A stretch of 64,000 bases of DNA, from the NCBI RefSeq assembly GCF_021650935.1, contig NZ_CP091244.1, positions 558,001 through 622,000 on the forward strand. The letters are read 5' to 3'. This document shows, in pieces, positions 44,941-53,261 of this stretch. The notes below the pieces were generated by a model. That model ran no database searches, had not been told where the DNA came from, and worked only from the letters and a program-made list of their open reading frames with translations. Origin of the DNA: Thiothrix winogradskyi (lineage in GTDB: Bacteria; Pseudomonadota; Gammaproteobacteria; Thiotrichales; Thiotrichaceae). The position numbers and the translations under genes are program-made. How positions within the stretch are numbered: the stretch's first letter is position 1; every line of letters starts with the position of its first letter.

Positions 44941-45831
44941 TTAGGTTGTGGCGGGTACAGTGGAGGCACTTAACGCTGGGACTTCCCGCATGGCTCCTTC
45001 TAGGATGCCCAACACTTTCTCCATCCCACCCGGCAACTCATCCTGCTCAGCCCTCACCCGTATATCCAACGAATAGGTACGATTAACCTGAGTACCGGAA
45101 CTGGAAGACTTCTGGGTGGAATACGAGGCGCTGATTTTCGCCTTACCCCATCCCCAACCTGCCGAAGCACTAGCCGCTGCATCAAAGCGGCTACTGGTAC
45201 TGCTGTTTTCGTAGGTGAAGCTGTTGATTTTGGCATTAAACTTGATTTCCACCTCCTCAACCCGCAGGTAGGGGATGGGCACAATGGTCAGCATCGGTAC
45301 CTGCAATTCCATATTTTGGTACTTGGCAGGCTGTGCAGACACATTCCCCACTGTCGCGGTTGCTGTCGCTGTCGATGTCCCACTCCCGGCAGGCGGTGGG
45401 TCAAGAGTCAGGGTTGGGGCTGTGGCATAATTTCTCCCCGCACTGACGATACGAATTTCTACAACCTTCCCCTCACTATCCAAGATAGCTTCCAGAACGG
45501 CACCGGAACCTCCACCCCCACTGACAGAAACAGCAGGTGACGAGGCGTAGCCACTCCCTTGATCAGAGACGGTCACCCCTGTGATTGCCCCTGTTACCGC
45601 ATCCGTCCCCGGAATTAGTTTAGGGAATTTAAACGTCACATAAACTGGATCACCCGGAATGGTTTTGCCGCTGCTATCCTTGGTGTCGGGGTAAAAGCCC
45701 ACTGATTTGATAAAATCCACCGTGGATATCGCCGCTGCCGCTTGGGCATCAACCACTGCAACTAACGGCCCCCCAATCATGCTGGCAAAGTCAATGCTCG
45801 ACAGTTCCTTGCCATGATTTAAATCTAACAT
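44941..45831 (-). CDS. DUF2589 family protein
   Basis: The 296-residue protein carries the DUF2589 core: IGGPLVAVVDAQAAAAISTV at the start and ELQVPMLTIVPIPYLRVEEV near residue 185, followed by EIKFNAKINSF. A glycine/serine-rich central insert (SVSGGGGSGAVLEA) separates the two parts. DUF2589 proteins commonly occur in small multi-gene clusters, as here, and their role is not established. No signal peptide is visible. The operator pair at 45920-45954 lies 89 bp upstream of the ATG. Confidence 0.82.
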   Translation of the reverse strand: MLDLNHGKELSSIDFASMIGGPLVAVVDAQAAAAISTVDFIKSVGFYPDTKDSSGKTIPGDPVYVTFKFPKLIPGTDAVTGAITGVTVSDQGSGYASSPAVSVSGGGGSGAVLEAILDSEGKVVEIRIVSAGRNYATAPTLTLDPPPAGSGTSTATATATVGNVSAQPAKYQNMELQVPMLTIVPIPYLRVEEVEIKFNAKINSFTYENSSTSSRFDAAASASAGWGWGKAKISASYSTQKSSSSGTQVNRTYSLDIRVRAEQDELPGGMEKVLGILEGAMREVPALSASTVPATT

Positions 45832-45919
45832 TACGTATACTCCTTGATTAATAAGCCCACTGCTTAATTCTGCTATTTGTCATACGCATTCAAGGTATCT
45901 GGGAAAAGAGGGGCTGCGT

Positions 45920-45954
45920 TAGGATTTTTCTGCAAAGCACTGGTACTTTTTTGC
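45920..45954 (-). promoter_or_regulatory. Paired operator upstream of the DUF2589 operon
   Basis: Reading leftwards, GCAAAAAAGTACCA (45954-45941) and GCAGAAAAATCCTA (45933-45920) are 21 bp apart start to start. A weak -10-like AGATAC lies about 20 bp further downstream. It matches the pairs at 39255 and 46149. A BTAD-type activator is the likely ligand. Confidence 0.75.
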
Positions 45955-46148
45955 CGCCATGTACAAATTGTAAGATTTTACCGTTTTGACAGCCAGCAAC
46001 CCGACAGCGTGGTTGGGAAGGTGCAGGCTGCTGAGTCCGGTTTGCGTTTGAATTTCAGGCGAATGGATGAGCTATGGCAAGCCATGATTCGTTTGCAAAC
46101 GCGGACGGACATTGGAGTTTACCGTTCTGAGGAAAAGGGATAGTGACA

Positions 46149-46183
46149 GCAGAAAAGTACCAACTTTTTGCAAAAAAGTGCCA
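46149..46183 (+). promoter_or_regulatory. Paired operator upstream of the small-protein gene
   Basis: GCAGAAAAGTACCA (46149-46162) and GCAAAAAAGTGCCA (46170-46183) are 21 bp apart start to start. AATACG follows about 20 bp downstream as a possible -10. The two copies differ at only two positions, the clearest pair in the window. Confidence 0.8.
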
Positions 46184-46386
46184 GTGAAATCCTCAAACGA
46201 CCAATACGATTAAACGCACTTGAACTGCTATCAAATCCAGTCGGGTATTTACACCACGCTTCTAGCGTTACATTGGGAAAGTTAAAGTCTACCGCTTTAA
46301 ACCCGATGTCGGGGTTTTGTGGCTTATTTATTCTAATCCAGAAGGGGCTACTGGTTAATTAGTCCTAAATTGTAGGAGAAACTGCC

Positions 46387-46908
46387 ATGTCAAATACAAA
46401 GTTTTATGTGCAAAAAAGGGAAAACGGCTGCGAACCTGATAGTGGCAGATGGTATTTGACCATCTACACCTGTGATAATGGGGTGTTGGAATGGTGCGGT
46501 AAAAAGTACCTCGCTTTGCCGATGAAATGTGGTTTTTTGGAATTAGACATTCCGGCAGGCTGTTATCAGGCCGTTGCCGTGTGGGGGTTCTCAGCCTCCT
46601 CTGCTGGTGTATGGGGCAACCACTGGACTCATCGGGTTATTTTTCAAGCTCCGTGTGAAGGAACCAACTGCATCAAGCTGTGGAATCCTTCCCTGCATTC
46701 CTGCGGATGGTTGTACCATCAGGCAGTTATTGAAGCTGCGGAAAACAATCCCAACCTGCCTAAAGATCTCGTTCAGAACTTTGTCAAGGCCAACGATGCA
46801 TTAATGGCTGCGATCCCCGTTAAGAGTACAGCCTATGAGGTTAATAATTTTGACGAGTTCAAGCGTGCTGTCATTGCCGCTGAGAAGAGTATCACTGCTA
46901 CTCCATAA
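46387..46908 (+). CDS. Small Cys/Trp-rich hypothetical protein
   Basis: The 173-residue protein has no signal peptide and no family I recognise. It has many cysteines and tryptophans (RWYLTIYTCDNGVLEWCGKK, then KLWNPSLHSCGWLYHQAV) and a likely beta-sandwich N-terminal half followed by a helical tail. An AGGAGA site lies 9 nt before the ATG. The operator pair at 46149-46183 suggests control by the BTAD regulator. It is followed by a MITE and then the DUF2278 gene. Confidence 0.75.
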   Translation: MSNTKFYVQKRENGCEPDSGRWYLTIYTCDNGVLEWCGKKYLALPMKCGFLELDIPAGCYQAVAVWGFSASSAGVWGNHWTHRVIFQAPCEGTNCIKLWNPSLHSCGWLYHQAVIEAAENNPNLPKDLVQNFVKANDALMAAIPVKSTAYEVNNFDEFKRAVIAAEKSITATP

Positions 46909-46940
46909 TTCAGGCTGAGGTACGAGTCTCGTTATTTCGA

Positions 46941-47037
46941 GGGTGTCGCAAAACTCCTGAGGAGAATGTTGGTAATGACGCAAAAACTCGGGTTTCAACA
47001 CCCTTTCGAGGGGTGAAATTGTCCTTTTGCGACATCC
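46941..47037. repeat. MITE with TGTCGCAAAA inverted ends
   Basis: The 97-bp element begins GGGTGTCGCAAAA and ends TTTTGCGACATCC, 12 of 13 bases inverted. The interior has no gene and contains shorter palindromes (ACCCTTTCGAGGGGT). Such ends resemble those of IS elements, so it is probably a deletion derivative. It lies between the small-protein gene and the DUF2278 gene. Confidence 0.65.
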
Positions 47038-47090
47038 TTGTTTCAAGAGAATCAGTACACATATCAACTAACCAAGCGAGGGACAACACA

Positions 47091-48086
47091 ATGTCTTTGA
47101 AACAATACGGGGTGCTGGTGGGCAAAGCCACTGAGGCAAAACGTGAGGATGGTGAAGACACCCCCCACTATCAGGTTGAGGTACGCAGCGCAGGCGTGGA
47201 CTACCGTCTGGCGATCAACGTCAAATCCAAAGGCGACAAGCCGGAATTGCTCTACCTCATCGCCGACCCTTTTGAACACCCTATCCTGAATCGGCTGGCG
47301 GAACTGGCAGAGGGCTTCACGCGGGTTCCCTCCCAAGCGGGCGGGGCAGCACTGGATTTTGTACGTGGCAACTTGTTCGACAAACACGGGATGCACACGC
47401 TGCCCCACAACCTGCCCGGCCCCAGCAATGACCTGAACGACCGGATCGAACATCTGGTATCACGTGCCATCAGTGAGCAGGATGCTCAAGTGTTCGCCTT
47501 TGGTGAACGCTGGGGGCCGGAAGCTGATCTGAAGGACAAAATTTTCAGTTTCAAGCCCGGCAATGGCGTGCATGACATCCACATGAACCAAGGCAACGAC
47601 GCCGCTTACCGCAAGGATGATGGGGTATGGCAGGACGGCGCGTTGCTGTTCCACTTCCCATCAACCCGGCAATGGGTTGGTGTCTTTCTGGCATTCCAGT
47701 CACAGTCTTGGCATACGGATGACCAAACCGGTCATGCTATTGAGGGAGATGAGGACAAAACCACAGACAAGCAGGTGCGCATTGTGGCAGCGATGGTGAA
47801 CCCCGCCGGACCAGACCCGGAAGTGGAAACCGTGTTGCTACTCAACCCATCACCGCAAGCCATTGACCTGAGCGGCTGGCAGATTGCTGACCAGCAAAAG
47901 CGCAAATGCCCATTGTCTGGCAGCCTGCCTGCTCACGGGACAGTCAGCGTGCCACTGGGGGCAGGGGTAAAACTGGGCAATTCTGGCGGACTGATTACCC
48001 TGCTGGATAGCAATGGCCTCAAGGTGCACGGTGTCAGCTATACCAAAATACAAGCACGGGAAGAAGATTGGCTGGTTGTGTTCTGA
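47091..48086 (+). CDS. DUF2278 protein with a C-terminal lamin-tail-like domain
   Basis: The 331-residue protein begins with the DUF2278/YukJ-like pattern YGVLVGKATEAKREDGE, HYQVEV, NVKSKG and LDFVRGNLFD, with IHMNQGN near residue 168. The last about 90 residues read VLLLNPSPQAIDLSGWQIAD and then LGNSGGLITLLDSNG, a lamin-tail (LTD) domain. I chose the ATG at 47091, because GAGGG lies 10 nt upstream and the family begins at MSLKQYGVL. No signal peptide is visible. LTD domains often accompany nucleases; a nucleic-acid or surface role is inferred only. Confidence 0.8.
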   Translation: MSLKQYGVLVGKATEAKREDGEDTPHYQVEVRSAGVDYRLAINVKSKGDKPELLYLIADPFEHPILNRLAELAEGFTRVPSQAGGAALDFVRGNLFDKHGMHTLPHNLPGPSNDLNDRIEHLVSRAISEQDAQVFAFGERWGPEADLKDKIFSFKPGNGVHDIHMNQGNDAAYRKDDGVWQDGALLFHFPSTRQWVGVFLAFQSQSWHTDDQTGHAIEGDEDKTTDKQVRIVAAMVNPAGPDPEVETVLLLNPSPQAIDLSGWQIADQQKRKCPLSGSLPAHGTVSVPLGAGVKLGNSGGLITLLDSNGLKVHGVSYTKIQAREEDWLVVF

Positions 48087-48110
48087 AGTAAGGAATCAAT
48101 GAGATTACCT

Positions 48111-48124
48111 GCAAAAAAGTACCA
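48111..48124 (+). promoter_or_regulatory. Single operator-like motif before the papain-like gene
   Basis: GCAAAAAAGTACCA is identical to the site at 45954-45941. A degenerate partner may start at 48132 (GCTCATCCA). The ATG of the protease gene is 73 bp downstream. Confidence 0.55.
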
Positions 48125-48196
48125 GCCCGTGGCTCATCCAGCACGTATGCTGCTCTCAACGGTTTATGCCCATCTCAGTAAAAGAGGTCAAATATT

Positions 48197-49117
48197 ATGT
48201 CCAAATTAAACGCTAAAATACTGCTAAACGGTATACACAAAGTTGTCGGCACAGGTTGGCTGCCTCCTATTCCTGACTTGCGGGACTATTCGCAAGATCA
48301 TGCTGAAATCAAAAAGATGACCAAGAAACTGAAGCTAAGCAATAAAGCGGAGCTTCCCCCAAGCGTTGATTTGCGGGCGTGGTGTTCCCCCGTGGAAGAT
48401 CAGGGAATGCTGGGTTCTTGTACCGCACAGGCGGGTATGGGTATTGTTGAATATTTTCAGCGCCGAGCTTTTGGCAAACATTACGACGGTTCACGTCTGT
48501 TCTTATACAAAACCACCCGTAATCTGATGGGCGTGACCGGGGATACCGGGTCGTGGTTGAGAAATACAATGGGGGCGCTATGTTTGTGTGGTGTGCCAGA
48601 TGAAAAATACTGGCCATATACCGACAAACAAGGCGCTGAACCAGACGGGTTTGACCGTGAGCCAAGTGCATTTGTGTATGCCATTGCCGATAATTACGAA
48701 GCGATCAAATACTTTTGTCATGACCCCATGGGTCAGAGTGTCCCACCGGCAAGAGTCTTGACGACGGTTAAGCTGTTTCTTGCTGCTGGCATACCTTCGA
48801 TGTTCGGCTTTTTCGGTTTTCCTTCCTTCGGCATGAGTGATACACCGGGGGGTATTCCTTACCCTTCCGCCGAAGAAAATGCAGAATGGGGACACGCGAT
48901 TGTCGCCGTCGGCTATGATGATAATAAGACAATCAAAAATACCCAAAGTGGACAAGAGACCACCGGGGCGTTCCTAATCCGTAACTCTTGGGGGGAAGGT
49001 TGGGGTGACGCCGGTTATGGCTGGTTGCCGTATGAGTATGTCCTCAATGGTCTGGCTGTCGACTTCTGGTCACTCTTGAGTATGGAATGGGTCGATACGG
49101 ATAAATTCGGTCTCTGA
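48197..49117 (+). CDS. Papain-like C1 family cysteine protease
   Basis: The 306-residue protein carries the full papain catalytic set. The oxyanion Gln69 and nucleophile Cys75 lie in EDQGMLGSCTAQA, His233 in WGHAIVAVGYDD, and Asn263 in IRNSWGEGWGDAGYGWLP. No signal peptide is visible, so it is probably cytoplasmic or exported by another route. The 60-residue N-terminal segment (ILLNGIHKVVGTGWLPPIPD) may be a propeptide. Its promoter has one copy of the regulon motif, and the next gene starts 69 bp downstream. Confidence 0.9.
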   Translation: MSKLNAKILLNGIHKVVGTGWLPPIPDLRDYSQDHAEIKKMTKKLKLSNKAELPPSVDLRAWCSPVEDQGMLGSCTAQAGMGIVEYFQRRAFGKHYDGSRLFLYKTTRNLMGVTGDTGSWLRNTMGALCLCGVPDEKYWPYTDKQGAEPDGFDREPSAFVYAIADNYEAIKYFCHDPMGQSVPPARVLTTVKLFLAAGIPSMFGFFGFPSFGMSDTPGGIPYPSAEENAEWGHAIVAVGYDDNKTIKNTQSGQETTGAFLIRNSWGEGWGDAGYGWLPYEYVLNGLAVDFWSLLSMEWVDTDKFGL

Positions 49118-49186
49118 CGCAAGCAAGCACCGGTTGTTACTTCATGTAAGCCAATTTTACCATTAAGCAATAACGAGGCATTAACC

Positions 49187-50935
49187 ATGAGTACCTCAGA
49201 TTCCTTCATTGAGTTACTGAGTGCAACCGAGCAGCGTTACGCCCAACGCGCTACGCGACGCCGCCAACACGCCAACCTCGCCCCGAAACGGATCCTTGCC
49301 GACAACGACTTGCTCAGCACCCGTTTCCTCAAGCAAGCGTTGACGGTTTCCCGTGCGGTGGTGCGCATTTTGATACGCACCAAGGATGGCAAGCTACGCG
49401 GTTACGGCACAGGCTTCTTGATTTCCCCACGGCTATTGCTTACCAATAACCACGTTCTCGGCAACGCTGAAGCCGCTGGCTACAGCCAAGCCGAATTCAA
49501 TTATGAGTTGGGTGAGAATAATCAGCCCGAAGCCAGTCTGCGGGTGACATTTGACCCTGCCAGCCTGTTCCTGACCGATGAAGCCCTTGATTACACCCTC
49601 GTTGCCGTATCAGCCGAAGCCACAATGGCTGTGTACGGCTGGTTGCCGTTGCATAACCCACCCGACATTAAGGTGGGGCAATGGGTCAATATCATCCAGC
49701 ACCCCAGTGGCGAACCCAAACAGCTTGCGCTGCGTGACAATCAGGTGATTGATGCACCGCAACCTTTCCTGCATTACCGGACGGATACGTCTCCCGGTTC
49801 TTCCGGCTCGCCGGTATTCACCGATCAGTGGGAAGTGGTGGCATTACACCATTCGGGCGTGCCGTTACGTGATGATCAAGGACGTTATCTCGCCACCGAT
49901 GGCAGCGTGTGGACACCAGACATGGGTGAGCACCGCATCGCTTGGAAAGCTAACGAAGGCGTGCTGCTCAAACACATCATTGCCCATATCCAGCAACAAA
50001 CCCTCCCCCCAGAGCAGCAAGCGTTGTTGGCAGGTGTTTTTAGCCCTGTGTCAGCCCCAGTCACTGACGACAGCGATTTACAGTCAGATTTGGCTGCACT
50101 GACCGATAGCGTTGACCGTGACTATTACGACGCGGAAACCGACCAAGCCGCTGCTGCGAGTTATTACGCCACCATTCAGACGGATGCTGACCCTGAGCAG
50201 CTCTTCCAGCAACTCAGTGATTTGGTACGCGCTACCCACCGCAAAACCTTTGCCTACAAACCCAGCACGCACGTCTACCCTTGGGTGGATTTGCACCCCG
50301 ACCGTAAACTTCGCAGCATTTATTCTGGGGAGACGGTTGAGGCGGAAACCTTCATCCGCGAAGATTTCCGCATCGACCAGCTACGCGCTGCCCGCTTGCG
50401 TGAATTCTTGCTGCTGGAAACCTCCACCCCTATCGGGCGTGAACAGTTAGCGCTGGAATGGGAACGTCTGGAAGCCGAATTGCCCTACAACTGCGAACAC
50501 GTTGTGCCGCAATCGTGGTTTCAGAAAAAAGAGCCGATGCGTGGCGACCTGCATCATCTGTTTGCCTGTGAAAGCCGCTGTAATAGTTTTAGGGGCAATA
50601 TCCCTTACTTTGATTTTGCCGATTATGAAGAAGTGGTGCGTGATGATTGCGGCAAGCTGGAAAGCAACCAGTTTGAACCCGCCCACGGCAAAGGAACTGT
50701 TGCCCGCGCCACCTTGTATTTCCTGTTGCGTTATCCACGTGTGGTAGGTGATGCTACCCGTGAACTCCAGCGGGAACGCCTACCGACCCTATTGGCATGG
50801 CACACTGCCTTCCCGCCGGATGAATACGAATTCCACCGTAATGCCGTCATCAGCGGGATGCAGGGCAACCGCAACCCGCTGATTGATCACCCGGAATGGG
50901 CGGAAAAAGTGGATTTTACGCAGGGTATGGGGTGA
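49187..50935 (+). CDS. Trypsin-like serine protease fused to an EndA-type nuclease
   Basis: The 582-residue protein joins two enzymes. The N-terminal protease (residues about 50-270) has His89 in LTNNHVLG, Asp135 in EALDYTLVAV and Ser206 in PGSSGSPVF. The C-terminal part (about 345-560) is a His-Me-finger endonuclease I: EHVVPQSWF, then MRGDLHHLFACESRCNSFRG with His438, Asp454, His456, His457, Asn466 and Asn471 in the expected places. No signal peptide is present. Such a fusion suggests a killing or processing effector released by proteolysis. It is the last gene of the rightward cluster and ends beside the lipoprotein gene. Confidence 0.88.
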   Translation: MSTSDSFIELLSATEQRYAQRATRRRQHANLAPKRILADNDLLSTRFLKQALTVSRAVVRILIRTKDGKLRGYGTGFLISPRLLLTNNHVLGNAEAAGYSQAEFNYELGENNQPEASLRVTFDPASLFLTDEALDYTLVAVSAEATMAVYGWLPLHNPPDIKVGQWVNIIQHPSGEPKQLALRDNQVIDAPQPFLHYRTDTSPGSSGSPVFTDQWEVVALHHSGVPLRDDQGRYLATDGSVWTPDMGEHRIAWKANEGVLLKHIIAHIQQQTLPPEQQALLAGVFSPVSAPVTDDSDLQSDLAALTDSVDRDYYDAETDQAAAASYYATIQTDADPEQLFQQLSDLVRATHRKTFAYKPSTHVYPWVDLHPDRKLRSIYSGETVEAETFIREDFRIDQLRAARLREFLLLETSTPIGREQLALEWERLEAELPYNCEHVVPQSWFQKKEPMRGDLHHLFACESRCNSFRGNIPYFDFADYEEVVRDDCGKLESNQFEPAHGKGTVARATLYFLLRYPRVVGDATRELQRERLPTLLAWHTAFPPDEYEFHRNAVISGMQGNRNPLIDHPEWAEKVDFTQGMG

Positions 50936-53224
50936 TTAAAACGCCATCACGTAGCTTTTGCCACCTTGCTCCAGCACACTATAACGCTCCGTGCCATCCG
51001 CATTGAAGAACACAAAGCTCGGCTTGACCACCGTATTGCTGCCATCAATGCTCAAGCCTTGCAACGACAAGCTGTTATCAAGGTTCAGCAATGGCGTGGT
51101 GTACGTCTTTAAGCGGTAGCTGTTAGCCGCCGCTTCAATCGCCACAAATTTTGCGGCTTTTTGCGAATGGTCAGCGTGTAACAAGTACGTGGCTACATTG
51201 CCATCATCATCCGCGACGCTGCGTTGATAACGCATATCCGCGCTTTGCTGTGCCGCCGTTTGGAACAAGCTGCCACCCGCCGTCAGCAAATACATGCCAT
51301 CGTCCGTGCTCCACAGGTTGCTATTGGCAGCACCGACATCGTATTGCCCCTGATACGGCGAGTCATGCAACCATTGAGGTGGCACTGTACTGGTGTCGTA
51401 ACGGTTCAAATCGTTGCTCGCAAAGCCGGTATCCAAGGTGTAAACGGCTTTCAGGCTCGGCACCGCTTGTAAGCGTGCACCACCGAACAGGCGTTGTGTA
51501 CCGCTGTCTTCCTGCACTTGACCGCTGGCAAGGTCAATCACGTACAAATAGTTCCACTGCATATTCGCAGGCGGCGTGGCGTAAGCTTTGCCGTCATTGC
51601 CCAATGCTACGTCAAATACGTTAAAGCCCAGATTGTTGTGGAAGTTTACAAGCTCCCCCATTTCCAAATCGACATGGGTCAGCGCACCGTTATGACCAAC
51701 CACCGCTGTGAGGCCGTCGGCACTGAGCGCGAGGCTGGTAGGGGCGAGTGGCAAGCCGATAGTGTGCTGTCTACCGCTGCTGGGGTTAATGATATTTAAT
51801 GCATTGTTGGGTTGGCTGCTGACGGTAATCAATTGATCCAACTCATCATTATAAGCGGCATCAATCACGTTGCCGCTTAAGGGGTTAGCCGCTGCCATCA
51901 CCGTGATATTTTTGCTGGCAACGTTGGTCTTGCCGAAGGCGTCGGTTGTTTTCAGGCTGAAGGTATACGTGCCTTGGGTATCCGGCGTGAAACTTGCCGT
52001 CATGGTATTGGCGGCGACGAGTGCAGCAGTACTGCCTTTCGGTGCAGCTTCCACTGTCCATTGATACGCGAGGAAATCGCCTTCGGGGTCGGTGGATTTG
52101 CTGCCATCCAGCGTGAAGATCGTCCCCAGCGTTACCGCAGTCGGTAAGGTGGCAACCGCTGTTGGCTCGGTATTGGTGTTGACCGAGAAGTTTTTCAGCA
52201 CGGATTCATTACGCACGGAGGGTGATTCATACACGCCGTCACCATTGCTGTCCAGATTGACCTGCAATTTGCGCTGTGGCGGGGTCGATGTGTCGTAACC
52301 TTGCGCAATCACTTGCACTTTGCTGTTGGCTGCACCATTCAGGGCTAACTCACCTTCGAGGGGAACGCCATCGGCAGCAAACATAAACGGTTTAACCGTG
52401 CTGGCGGTGACGCAACCTTGCACGCCTTCGCAGAATTTGCCGTTAATGTCGGTGTAACCACTGCTTTCAACGACCATTTTTACCGCTTCGGCAAGTTGTT
52501 GTTTACCGGTGCTGAGGTTGCGTTGGTATTGGTTCACCAGCAAGGTGGTTTGCCCGGTGGCAACGTTCAAGTCAGTGCGCAGTGTGCCTGTTGCAGTGTA
52601 GGGTACATCGTCGACGCGAATGCCCAGGCCTTTCATGCTGACGGTGTAGGAAGTTGGGGCGGCATACATGATATTGACGGCGTGAATAACCAGCATCGCC
52701 GTGCCGTTGGTGACAACGTTTTCGCTTTTGCATTGGTTGTAAGTGACTTGCAGCGTGCCGGTGAAAGTGGCGTCATCCACTTCGCCTGTTACCGAGGCAG
52801 TGCCACCACCGGGGCAAGTATCGCTTTCGTTGACTGCACGGGCTTGATAGCGCTGTGCGGCAAGGTGTTGCGCTGCCAGTGCAGACAGAATCCGTTGGGA
52901 TTGCAATAAATTGGCTTGTGCCGTGTTGGTCACAGCGGGCGCACTGGCATCGGCTGGGCGCGGCGCGGTAATGTTGTCGTTGATGTTTTCTGTGCCTAAC
53001 ACCAGATTCACAAACGCCATGCTGTTCGCGGTATCCAGCAACGCCAAGGCACGGCTGCCGGTATAGACGCTGCTGGCATCTGCCAACGTGGTATTGGTGT
53101 TATTGGTCGTAATAATCCCCGTGCTCGTACCGCCCGTAGTCGTGCTGGAAGTGGTTGAACCACCGCCGCACGCAGTCAACAACGTGCCTGCCACTAATAC
53201 TGGCAAGATGTGCTTGGTTTCCAT
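50936..53224 (-). CDS. Lipoprotein with PKD-like and beta-propeller-like domains
   Basis: The 762-residue protein starts with a lipoprotein signal (LPVLVAGTLLTAC) and a Thr/Gly/Ser-rich linker. A central PKD-like domain has ILDGSKSTDPEGDFLAYQW-type spacing (LDGSKSTDPEGDFLAYQWTV). The C-terminal 300 residues repeat a propeller-like pattern, LSADGLTAVVGHNGALTHVD and FNADGTERYSVLEQGG. That part is homologous to the next gene's C-terminus, so the two are paralogues. The protein is likely anchored to the outer membrane. It is convergent with the protease-nuclease gene. Confidence 0.82.
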   Translation of the reverse strand: METKHILPVLVAGTLLTACGGGSTTSSTTTGGTSTGIITTNNTNTTLADASSVYTGSRALALLDTANSMAFVNLVLGTENINDNITAPRPADASAPAVTNTAQANLLQSQRILSALAAQHLAAQRYQARAVNESDTCPGGGTASVTGEVDDATFTGTLQVTYNQCKSENVVTNGTAMLVIHAVNIMYAAPTSYTVSMKGLGIRVDDVPYTATGTLRTDLNVATGQTTLLVNQYQRNLSTGKQQLAEAVKMVVESSGYTDINGKFCEGVQGCVTASTVKPFMFAADGVPLEGELALNGAANSKVQVIAQGYDTSTPPQRKLQVNLDSNGDGVYESPSVRNESVLKNFSVNTNTEPTAVATLPTAVTLGTIFTLDGSKSTDPEGDFLAYQWTVEAAPKGSTAALVAANTMTASFTPDTQGTYTFSLKTTDAFGKTNVASKNITVMAAANPLSGNVIDAAYNDELDQLITVSSQPNNALNIINPSSGRQHTIGLPLAPTSLALSADGLTAVVGHNGALTHVDLEMGELVNFHNNLGFNVFDVALGNDGKAYATPPANMQWNYLYVIDLASGQVQEDSGTQRLFGGARLQAVPSLKAVYTLDTGFASNDLNRYDTSTVPPQWLHDSPYQGQYDVGAANSNLWSTDDGMYLLTAGGSLFQTAAQQSADMRYQRSVADDDGNVATYLLHADHSQKAAKFVAIEAAANSYRLKTYTTPLLNLDNSLSLQGLSIDGSNTVVKPSFVFFNADGTERYSVLEQGGKSYVMAF

Positions 53225-53261
53225 TGATAGCCCCTACTTTTGTTATATAAAAAACTAATGA

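Larger units (their letters stand above)
45832..46386. other. Divergent intergenic region with operator pairs
   Basis: These 555 bp separate the DUF2589 operon from the small-protein gene and contain both operator pairs. Short frames at 45877-46143 and 46168-46362 have no family match; each overlies or adjoins the operator sites, so I do not call them. A long 5' leader of about 170 nt is expected for the rightward gene. Confidence 0.6.

Noticed and set aside
45877..46143. Short frame in the DUF2589 intergenic region
   Set aside because: It covers the operator pair and shows no recognisable protein pattern.
46168..46362. 64-residue frame after the operator pair at 46149
   Set aside because: It starts inside the second repeat and has no ribosome-binding site or family match.
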